Below are positions 1 through 4,393 of a DNA stretch of 5,407 nucleotides, one piece after another. The stretch lies in the NCBI GenBank assembly GCA_003660865.1, contig QMVA01000113.1, positions 1-5,407 of the forward strand. Direction: 5' to 3'. Each line of letters begins with the position of its first letter. The stretch's first letter is position 1. The DNA is from Candidatus Nanohalarchaeota archaeon (lineage in GTDB: Archaea > EX4484-52 > B79-G9). A model generated the notes under the pieces. It saw only the letters and a list, made by a program, of their open reading frames with translations, was not told the DNA's origin and searched no databases. Position numbers and translations under genes: made by a program.

Positions 1-10
1 GATTTGTTGG

Positions 11-40
11 ATGCTAAAATTGCATAGCAATTTTAAGCAT
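11..40. repeat. 13-bp stem hairpin
   Basis: ATGCT+AAAATTGC (11-23) pairs with GCAATTTT+AGCAT (27-34 and 36-40) across a 3-nt ATA loop, with one unpaired A at 35. It is followed directly by the nested inverted repeats at 45-117, so it may be part of the same structured element. There is no T-run directly after it, and no clear gene ending here that it would terminate. Confidence 0.7.
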
Positions 41-44
41 ATGG

Positions 45-117
45 TGAAGACATTTGTCCATTTTTGGCTTTGCCAAAAAGCTTGGCATGTAAGTGCCATG
101 AAATAGTTATGTCTTCA
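45..117. repeat. Nested inverted repeat: outer stem enclosing two hairpins
   Basis: TGAAGACAT (45-53) is perfectly complementary to ATGTCTTCA (109-117). Between them lie two hairpins almost back to back. The first is TTTTTGGC (61-68) with GCCAAAAA (72-79), an 8-bp perfect stem with a TTT loop. The second is TGGCAT (83-88) with GTGCCA (93-98), closed by a T-G wobble over a GTAA loop. As RNA or single-stranded DNA this would make a three-way junction. The second hairpin belongs to the GNRA-loop family seen again at 641 and 3608. It could be a mobile-element end or a structured RNA; neither is shown directly. Confidence 0.6.
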
Positions 118-142
118 ACTATAGGATAGCGAATTTCAGGCG

Positions 143-316
143 TTTTATTATTGCATTCTTGTGTGTGTGCCCTGACCTGGAATCTTCTGATCTTCTGGCT
201 ATTCTATGCTTTTTATTGTATTTCTTGTGTATATTGCGCACTGGAAAGCCTGGAATCCTCCGTTCATCTGGGCCTTCTGTGATTTTTATTGTATTGTGGT
301 GTGTGTGTGTATATTA
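143..316. repeat. Diverged tandem repeat, ~73-bp period, about 2.5 copies
   Basis: CCTGGAATC recurs at 176-184 and 249-257, and TTTTTATTGTATT at 210-222 and 283-295, both exactly 73 bases apart. The sequence between them also aligns (for example TTCTGG near 193 with ATCTGG near 265). A partial earlier copy, TTTTATTATTGCATT then GTGTGTGTG, starts at 143. Each copy ends in a GT-rich run of varying length. The copies have drifted, so this is an old duplication rather than a fresh expansion. A 65-codon open frame crossing it is not believable as a gene. Confidence 0.6.
288..310 (+). repeat. ATTGTATTG + (GT)n motif, first copy
   Basis: ATTGTATTG (288-296) runs into TGGTGTGTGTGTGT. The same arrangement, ATTGTATTG then GTGTGTGTGTGTG, recurs at 1293-1314 just beyond the stop of the coiled-coil/HTH gene. 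The two copies are in the same orientation and bracket about 1 kb of gene-free, repeat-rich DNA. Confidence 0.45.
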
Positions 317-544
317 TAGTTATTCGCTATTTATTTTTCCTTTAATTCTGACATGATGTTTTATATGCAACTGATCACCCACTCGATACTTTTGGATATA
401 ATCTTGTTGTAAGAGACACGCATAAGGGATATGCATTCTACGAATAACTATATCTATTCTGTAATGTCTGCAATAATTCCATTCCGCACATTTCGCAACT
501 CACCGGAATTTAGTTTTATTCCTATCTCTGCTTTTCCGCTACCA

Positions 545-703
545 ATATTGATTATAGTCAATCGTCAAATTATAGACTGCATTGAATTTATATAAATCAA
601 TATCGATTGACTATTTTGAAGAGGATATTCTTCAAAATCCTGGAACGCAAGTTCCATGATATGGCAATCCAACACAAAGGTCAATTATTGTTGGATTGAC
701 TAT
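545..703. repeat. Cluster of interlocking inverted repeats
   Basis: Perfect pairs visible: ATATTGAT (545-552) with ATCAATAT (596-603); ATAGTCAATCG (554-564) with CGATTGACTAT (604-614); ATTTTGAAGA (613-622) with TCTTCAAAAT (629-638) over a 6-nt loop; TGGAAC (641-646) with GTTCCA (651-656) over a GCAA loop; CAATCCAAC (665-673) with GTTGGATTG (690-698). ATTGACTAT occurs twice directly (606-614, 695-703) and once inverted (554-562), so the outer arm at 554 can pair with either copy, giving alternative folds. Within the first loop, 582-600 is itself nearly palindromic. The layout (hairpin, then a GNRA-loop hairpin, inside an outer stem) copies that at 45-117. Confidence 0.65.
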
Positions 704-807
704 ATCTCTCTTTTAACTTCTTAATCTGTCTCTTCTCTTACTTCTATGTGTTAACTAATTTGGGATAATCTACCTATCTATATTTGGCTTACTCTCTTAT
801 ATTCTCA

Positions 808-1121
808 GTTACTACCGATACTATCTGTGGTTACTTGCTCTACTGCCACCGATATCTTTCTCAGGATAATATTCTTCTGCCTGTTATTTTTCTTGTTGTT
901 CTCATACATTCTCTCTGATCCTTTACCTTCCTGTATGGTTACTAACCGATACTATCCTTCTATGTAACGCAAGTTACTACTGATACTGCTCTACTGCTAT
1001 CGTTTCCAGAATAACGGTTATTTTTATTTATTGGCTTTACTGCTACTCTTTTTAAACTGTATGGATACTATCGGATACTATCGATATTATCGATATTATG
1101 GTAACCGATACTATCGGTTAC
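808..1121. repeat. Degenerate GATACTATC / GGTTACT repeat array with terminal palindrome
   Basis: Variants of GTTACTACCGATACTATC occur at 808-825, 829-856, 937-956 and 973-1002. From 1063 they become tandem: GGATACTATC (1063-1072, 1073-1082), GATATTATC (1083-1091), GATATTATG (1092-1100). The array ends in a perfect inverted repeat, GTAACCGATA (1101-1110) and TATCGGTTAC (1112-1121), around one central C. Smaller palindromes lie inside: GTAAC-GCAA-GTTAC (964-977) and AATAAC-G-GTTATT (1010-1022). Translating this stretch gives repeated Tyr-Tyr-Arg, an artefact. It does not look like CRISPR: no constant repeats with unique spacers. Confidence 0.6.
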
Positions 1122-1160
1122 TATTTTGTGCTATAATTGCCAAAAAATCAACAACAGTAT

Positions 1161-1181
1161 GGCTACTTTACAAAAGTAACC
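1161..1181. repeat. Imperfect palindrome
   Basis: TACTTT (1164-1169) and AAAGTA (1173-1178) pair over a 3-nt loop, and the stem resumes with GG (1161-1162) against CC (1180-1181) across one mismatch. Read on the minus strand it begins GGTTACTTTT, sharing the GGTTACT word of the array at 808-1121, and may be an outlying diverged copy. Confidence 0.4.
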
Positions 1182-1282
1182 AAAGATATCTGCAACAAAA
1201 CAACAAAAACAATACTGCTGCCAACGATAACCTTCTATTGGCTATCTCCCCAAGGCAACTCCTCTAAAGAATAAACTTCACT

Positions 1283-1288
1283 AAAAAA
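1283..1288 (-). terminator. Possible T-run terminator of the coiled-coil/HTH gene
   Basis: On the minus strand a run of six T lies about 35 bases past the TGA at 1324-1326. Archaeal transcription often stops at such U-runs without a hairpin. The (CA)n tract at 1302-1314 lies between the gene and this run. Confidence 0.3.
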
Positions 1289-1292
1289 CCAA

Positions 1293-1314
1293 ATTGTATT
1301 GGTGTGTGTGTGTG
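1293..1314 (+). repeat. ATTGTATTG + (GT)n motif, second copy
   Basis: ATTGTATTG (1293-1301) is followed by GTGTGTGTGTGTG, ending at 1314, ten bases short of the 3' end of the minus-strand gene. It matches the motif at 288-310. Confidence 0.45.
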
Positions 1315-1323
1315 ACAAACCCC

Positions 1324-2046
1324 TCAATACTGGCTATTAGGGCTTTGGTTATAAATCATCGCAGCTTTAACAGAATTAGGTATATTCAAAAGCTTCTTAT
1401 TCTGCGCCATATATTCCTCAATAGGAAACCCTGACTCGCGCACATCACGCACATACACCTTAACCGTATTGTAAGTAAGCCCCATCTTAGTAGCAATCTG
1501 CTTATAGCTGATAGGGCTTTCTGCTTCCATAAGAATATTCACAAGCACCCTTCGTGACTTCGGCAGTCTCTCAAGAATGTACTCTAGCGGCATCTTCGGC
1601 TCAGTCTGCACAACATTTTCAAGAACCTCATTAGCATCTTTATCAATGATGGTCGGAACAACATTCAGCACCTCATTTCGTAGTGCTTCAATATCTTCCT
1701 TTGTAGCCATGCTCTGGCTAAGTATCTCCACCTGCTCCCGATTCGCAATCGAAAGCTTACCCATCACACAGAGATCAGAAAACTTTTTATTCAACTCACC
1801 GACTGCTGCACTGATATCTTCAATCCTTTGAGCATCTTCATGTCCAGACCTTGCCTTTTTCTCAACATCTTCCATTCTTTCATGGATTTTTTTGATTTCA
1901 TGCGCCAAATCCTGTCGAAGCAACTCATTCTCCTTAACAATTTCAGAACTCATTTCAAGTTTAATGTCCTCTTTAATCTTAGCAACATCAATAACGGGCA
2001 CTGTCTCCTTCTTATTTCCTCCAAACAGCGCATCAAAAAGTCCCAT
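1324..2046 (-). CDS. Coiled-coil protein with C-terminal helix-turn-helix, function unknown
   Basis: I do not recognise a named family. From the ATG at 2046 the protein is 240 residues. It starts MGLFDALFGGNKK, a short hydrophobic then basic segment. Residues ~20-90 are charged, heptad-like helix (many E, K, L), probably coiled coil and so probably oligomeric. After a linker, residues ~158-212 form a helix-turn-helix: SPISYKQIATKMGLTYNTVK looks like a tri-helical DNA-binding core with TYNTVKVYV as recognition helix, followed by a wing-like RESGFPIEEY. The role is likely DNA-binding or transcriptional regulation; the target is unknown. The frame extends to a GTG at 2058, but AGGTG there sits 9 bases before the ATG and serves better as the ribosome site, so I chose 2046. 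It is divergent from serS. There is no transmembrane segment or signal peptide. Confidence 0.8.
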   Translation of the reverse strand: MGLFDALFGGNKKETVPVIDVAKIKEDIKLEMSSEIVKENELLRQDLAHEIKKIHERMEDVEKKARSGHEDAQRIEDISAAVGELNKKFSDLCVMGKLSIANREQVEILSQSMATKEDIEALRNEVLNVVPTIIDKDANEVLENVVQTEPKMPLEYILERLPKSRRVLVNILMEAESPISYKQIATKMGLTYNTVKVYVRDVRESGFPIEEYMAQNKKLLNIPNSVKAAMIYNQSPNSQY

Positions 2047-2100
2047 GTATATCAACACCTTAATGTATTTGTATAATTACTAACCTATCTGTTCGTCAAT

Positions 2101-2110
2101 GATTATATAG
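2101..2110 (-). promoter_or_regulatory. Candidate TATA box for the coiled-coil/HTH gene
   Basis: On the minus strand this reads CTATATAATC, preceded by GGTAAA, a plausible BRE-like purine stretch. It lies about 55 bases before the ATG at 2046, so transcription would start near 2075-2080 with a leader of about 30 bases containing the AGGTG site (minus strand, around 2056-2060). Confidence 0.45.
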
Positions 2111-2142
2111 TTTACCTGCATGGCTCCCAAAGAATCATATGA

Positions 2143-2151
2143 CATAAATTA
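2143..2151 (+). promoter_or_regulatory. Candidate TATA box for serS
   Basis: CATAAATTA, running on into ATAAAC, is the best TATA-like stretch before serS. A start about 25 bases downstream (~2172) would leave a leader of about 28 bases holding the ribosome site. The 153-bp spacer thus has back-to-back promoter signals for the two divergent genes, about 35 bases apart. Confidence 0.4.
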
Positions 2152-2188
2152 ATAAACTTCCTCCAATCAATAAACAAAAGACACTGCT

Positions 2189-2195
2189 GGTGACC
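2189..2195 (+). promoter_or_regulatory. Ribosome binding site of serS
   Basis: GGTGACC sits so that GGTGA ends 6 bases before the ATG at 2200. GGTGA is complementary to the archaeal 16S 3' end (UCACCUCC) and fixes this start. Confidence 0.75.
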
Positions 2196-2199
2196 AAAA

Positions 2200-3483
2200 A
2201 TGCTAGACATAAAACAAATCCGAAAAGACCCTGAACCCATAAAGGCCAACCTAAAAAAAAGAAACAACCCCGAATACCTGAAACTCCTGGACCAGCTAAT
2301 AAAAAGCGACACCGAATGGCGCAACCAACAAAAAGACCTCGACTCCCTAAAACACAACCGCAACAAAAAATCCACTGAAATCTCAACCCTGAAAAAGCAA
2401 AAAAAAGACGCATCAAAAGAGATACAATCCATGCGCATCCTGTCCGAATCCATAGAAAAAAACCAAAACACTATAGAGTCTCTAAGACAATCCATAGACG
2501 ACCTCCTCCGCAGCCTCCCAAACCTCCTCCACGAAACAGTCCCGACAGGCAAAGACGAAACCGAAAACAAAGAACTGCGCAAATGGGGCAAAATAAAAAC
2601 CTACGACTTCCCCCTGAAAAGCCACAACGACCTGCTGGAATCCCTCGACGGCGCAGACATCCAGCGCGCAGCAAAAGTCGCCGGCTCCCGCTTCTACTAC
2701 CTGAAAAACGATCTCGTAATGCTCGACTTCGCACTCATGAAATTCGCACTCGACTTCCTAAGCGAAAGAGGCTACACTGTAATGGAAACCCCTTTCATGA
2801 TACGAAGAAAACCCATGGAAGGCGCAGTATCCTTATCCGACTTCGAAGACATGCTCTACAAGATCGAAGGCGAAGACCTCTACATGATAGCTACATCCGA
2901 ACACGCGCTCGCCGCATACCACATGGACGAGACTCTGAACCCCGAAACCCTTCCCCTAAAATACGCCGGCCTAAGCGCATGCTTCCGAAAAGAAGCAGGA
3001 AGCCACGGGAAAGACACAAAAGGTATATTCCGTGTCCACCAGTTCAACAAGATAGAGCAATTCATATTCACAACCCCTGAAAAGTCATGGCAAGAGCACG
3101 AAAAACTTATGAAAAACGCAGAAGACCTCTTCAAAAAACTCGAACTCCCCTACCGCATAGTAAATATCTGCACAGGCGACATAGGTACAGTTGCAGCAAA
3201 AAAATACGACTTAGAGGTCTGGATGCCCCACCAGAGCGCATACCGTGAAATGGTATCCTGCAGCAACTGCACAGACTACCAGTCAAGAAAGCTAAACATA
3301 AGATACGGAAAAGAGGGTGCAGAAAAAAACTTGGTCCACACCCTGAACTCAACAGCAATAGCCACAAGCCGTGCAATCGTAGCAATCCTTGAAAACAACC
3401 AGCAAAAAGACGGCACAGTGGCAATCCCAAAAGTCCTCCAGCCATACATGAACAACAAAAAAGTAATTCAAAAACCACAATAA
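2200..3483 (+). CDS. serS: Seryl-tRNA synthetase, type 1 (EC 6.1.1.11)
   Basis: Charges tRNA-Ser (and tRNA-Sec where present) with serine using ATP, in the cytoplasm. The 427-residue length is normal for the family. Residues ~1-105 are the N-terminal tRNA-binding arm, a long Lys/Glu-rich antiparallel coiled coil (about 30-100). The class II catalytic core follows: motif 1 around GYTVMETPFM (191-200); the serine-pocket ATSEH (231-235), where many relatives have TAE; motif 2 FRKEAG...DTKGIFRVHQF (262-282) with the ATP-binding Arg and Glu; YREMVSCSNCTDYQ (348-361); and motif 3 LNSTAIATSRAIVAILEN (382-399) with its Arg391, ending KVLQPYM. All core motifs are intact. It is the common type, not the zinc-dependent methanogen type. 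The coding strand is unusually rich in A and C and poor in G (C 18, G 8 in 2221-2280), matching a window-wide skew. It is probably transcribed alone. Confidence 0.97.
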   Translation: MLDIKQIRKDPEPIKANLKKRNNPEYLKLLDQLIKSDTEWRNQQKDLDSLKHNRNKKSTEISTLKKQKKDASKEIQSMRILSESIEKNQNTIESLRQSIDDLLRSLPNLLHETVPTGKDETENKELRKWGKIKTYDFPLKSHNDLLESLDGADIQRAAKVAGSRFYYLKNDLVMLDFALMKFALDFLSERGYTVMETPFMIRRKPMEGAVSLSDFEDMLYKIEGEDLYMIATSEHALAAYHMDETLNPETLPLKYAGLSACFRKEAGSHGKDTKGIFRVHQFNKIEQFIFTTPEKSWQEHEKLMKNAEDLFKKLELPYRIVNICTGDIGTVAAKKYDLEVWMPHQSAYREMVSCSNCTDYQSRKLNIRYGKEGAEKNLVHTLNSTAIATSRAIVAILENNQQKDGTVAIPKVLQPYMNNKKVIQKPQ

Positions 3484-3486
3484 TTC

Positions 3487-3512
3487 ACTTTCTCTCTATA
3501 TTTGCTTCTTAA
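3487..3512 (+). terminator. Pyrimidine-rich terminator region after serS
   Basis: Right after the TAA, the plus strand switches from A/C-rich coding to a T/C-rich stretch (CTTTCTCTCTATATTTGCTTCTT). This fits an archaeal U-rich termination zone. There is no hairpin. Confidence 0.4.
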
Positions 3513-3536
3513 ATGATCGTAATTTCTGTGAAACTT

Positions 3537-3546
3537 AGCGCAAGCT
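3537..3546 (+). repeat. Small GCAA-loop hairpin
   Basis: AGC-GCAA-GCT is a 3-bp stem with a GNRA-type loop. It is weak alone, and listed because the same loop recurs in the hairpins at 83, 641, 964 and 3608. Confidence 0.3.
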
Positions 3547-3607
3547 CTCGATTCAACCCCTGCGCGCAAAAACGGTGGTCATAAAAATCCCCCAATAAAT
3601 GTGAGAG

Positions 3608-3641
3608 TTTGGACGTAAGTCCAAAGACTTCGAACGCAAGT
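3608..3641 (+). repeat. GTAA-loop hairpin followed by a second GCAAGT motif
   Basis: TTTGGAC (3608-3614) and GTCCAAA (3619-3625) form a perfect 7-bp stem over GTAA. Eleven bases on, GAACGCAAGT (3632-3641) repeats the core of the hairpin at 641-656 but without a good stem, only ACTT/AAGT over seven bases. The first hairpin is the best-formed member of the TGG-stem, GNRA-loop family and has the same orientation as the copies at 83 and 641. No T-run follows, so a terminator is unlikely. Confidence 0.6.
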
Positions 3642-3654
3642 GAGATGAGTTAAA

Positions 3655-3905
3655 TGGACATATTCCAATCAAAACCAAACAATTCCAAAGAATTTCAACC
3701 AAATTGCCTGTATTTGTCCAAATTATCCTGTTTTATGGAATATCAAAAAACGCAACCCCTAAAGTGCAATCCCAAAATAAACCCCAAATACTACAACATC
3801 TTCTCCTATATGACACTACCAAAAAACGCATGCAAACTCCCACAAACACACCTTGTGTGAGCACGTGACACACTAAAGACAAAAAACAAAAGAATAAACC
3901 GAAAA
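3655..3905. other. Intergenic stretch without a convincing gene
   Basis: A 68-codon open frame from ATG 3654 has no ribosome site and a random-looking Asn/Lys/Pro-rich product, so it is left out. Visible structure: ATATTCCA (3660-3667) with TGGAATAT (3736-3743); TGGACA (3655-3660) with TGTCCA (3715-3720); and CACAC (3847-3851), GTGTG (3855-3859), CACAC (3869-3873), where the middle arm can pair with either neighbour. CACGTG at 3862-3867 is a perfect 6-mer palindrome. Confidence 0.45.
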
Positions 3906-3915
3906 CTATAAATAC
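3906..3915 (+). promoter_or_regulatory. Candidate TATA box for the RHH-like gene
   Basis: CTATAAATAC, preceded by CGAAAA (BRE-like), is the best TATA match before the gene at 3992. It would give a leader of about 55 bases. A second candidate, GCTATAATTA at 3932-3941, would give about 30 bases, similar to serS. The sequence does not decide between them. Confidence 0.5.
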
Positions 3916-3991
3916 TTTACTTACTAATATAGCTATAATTACCCGAAGTAACTAAATTACTAACATACCCCCATAATCAAGGCAAGATAAC

Positions 3992-4150
3992 ATGCCCGAC
4001 AATTACAAGACCCTCAAAATAAAAAAGCAAGTACATGCCCGCCTCATGACCTATTTATCAAAACAGCAGCTAAAAAACGGCGGCAAAAGAATAACCTTAT
4101 GTGAAGTCATCACAAGCCTTTTAGACATAGCAGAAACCAAAGACAAATAG
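3992..4150 (+). CDS. Small ribbon-helix-helix-like DNA-binding protein (52 aa)
   Basis: The product is MPDNYKTLKI...AETKDK, 52 residues. The pattern fits a ribbon-helix-helix (MetJ/Arc/CopG) fold: a short strand YKTLKIKK (5-12), helix A QVHARLMTYLSKQQ (13-26), a Gly-containing turn KNGGKR, then ITLCEVITSLLDIAE (34-48) as helix B with the typical T-x-x-E-V-I-x-x-L-L spacing. Such proteins bind DNA as dimers and act as repressors or antitoxins. The start is the ATG at 3992; AAGG at 3979-3982 is a weak ribosome site 9 bases upstream. A T-run follows the stop. The next gene (4227) is the same size and strand, 76 bases on, but does not resemble a known toxin, so pairing is speculation. The fold assignment is from pattern only. 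Confidence 0.7.
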   Translation: MPDNYKTLKIKKQVHARLMTYLSKQQLKNGGKRITLCEVITSLLDIAETKDK

Positions 4151-4160
4151 CAACCCTCTT

Positions 4161-4170
4161 TATCTTTTTT
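4161..4170 (+). terminator. T-run terminator after the RHH-like gene
   Basis: TATCTTTTTT, beginning 10 bases past the TAG at 4148-4150, ends in six T. This is a typical archaeal intrinsic stop signal. It suggests that the two small genes are not strictly one transcript. Confidence 0.45.
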
Positions 4171-4216
4171 CTTATGTCTCGAAGCGCGCTCAATTCATAT
4201 TGACCAGAAATACAAC

Positions 4217-4222
4217 GGTGAT
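4217..4222 (+). promoter_or_regulatory. Ribosome binding site deciding the start of the 52-aa basic protein
   Basis: GGTGAT is a full match to the archaeal anti-Shine-Dalgarno core and sits 4 bases before the ATG at 4227. It lies inside the longer open frame that would start at a TTG (4200), so the TTG start is unlikely. Confidence 0.7.
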
Positions 4223-4226
4223 TCAA

Positions 4227-4385
4227 ATGAACGTAACAAACTCAGAAAGAAAAAAACAAATAAACTACTGGCTCAAAAACAGGGACCATGCCTTCCGCAG
4301 CGGTCAGCTTAAAGAAGTAAACAGAATAAACAAAATCCTCTCCTTCTACGGCCACAAATCAGAAGGCAGCACCGCCGCTGCTTAA
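4227..4385 (+). CDS. Small basic protein of unknown function (52 aa)
   Basis: Not recognised. The product begins MNVTNSERKKQINYWLKN and ends SEGSTAAA. It has 10 Lys/Arg against 4 Asp/Glu. Residues ~6-42 look like two amphipathic helices (SERKKQINYWLKNRDHAF and LKEVNRINKILSFY) joined by RSGQ, with a disordered Ser/Ala-rich tail. There are no cysteines, no membrane segment and no signal peptide. A strong GGTGAT ribosome site four bases upstream supports a real gene. No clear TATA box lies between the previous T-run and this start, so it could be read through from the RHH-like gene's promoter. Its 3' end is 8 bases from the convergent pcm stop. A nucleic-acid-binding role would fit the charge but is only a guess. 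Confidence 0.6.
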   Translation: MNVTNSERKKQINYWLKNRDHAFRSGQLKEVNRINKILSFYGHKSEGSTAAA

Positions 4386-4387
4386 TC

Positions 4388-4392
4388 TTTTT
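4388..4392 (+). terminator. Short T-run after the basic protein gene
   Basis: TTTTT, two bases past the TAA at 4383-4385, lies in the 8-bp gap before the convergent pcm stop. It could end plus-strand transcription here. The other strand has no T-run, so pcm must terminate elsewhere. Confidence 0.3.
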
Positions 4393-4393
4393 C

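Larger units (their letters stand above)
1..1323. other. Non-coding, structure-rich AT-rich region
   Basis: No reading frame here looks like a real protein. The longest open frames are short, start at weak codons and run through repeats, giving low-complexity Tyr/Arg stretches. The plus strand is T- and C-rich from about 360 to 1060 and turns A-rich after about 1130. What it holds is repeats and inverted repeats, listed separately. 360-540 shows only minor signals: a GCATA/TATGC hairpin near 420-434 and an AATCC-like inverted pair (AATTCC at 476-481, GGAATT at 507-512). The first 27 bases could be read as the last eight codons of a gene entering from the left (DLLDAKIA then TAG), but that is too short to call. 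Confidence 0.6.

Noticed and set aside
354..373. Possible C/D box sRNA (ATGATG then CTGA 16 bases on)
   Set aside because: The C box is imperfect and no second C'/D pair follows.
808..1121. CRISPR array
   Set aside because: Copies are degenerate and irregularly spaced, there are no unique spacers of constant length, and no cas genes are nearby.
1031..1267. 78-codon plus-strand open frame starting at TTG
   Set aside because: It runs through the GATACTATC array (repeated Tyr-Tyr-Arg), has no ribosome site and no protein-like pattern outside the repeat.
2112..2591. Minus-strand open frames opposite serS
   Set aside because: Serine/arginine/phenylalanine-rich shadows of the A/C-rich serS coding strand.
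3609..3645. tRNA T-loop-like word (GTTCGAAGTC on the minus strand)
   Set aside because: The conserved C61 is misplaced and no acceptor, D or anticodon stem can be drawn around it.
3654..3860. 68-codon plus-strand open frame starting at ATG
   Set aside because: No GGTGA-type ribosome site, random-looking composition, and it overlaps inverted repeats.
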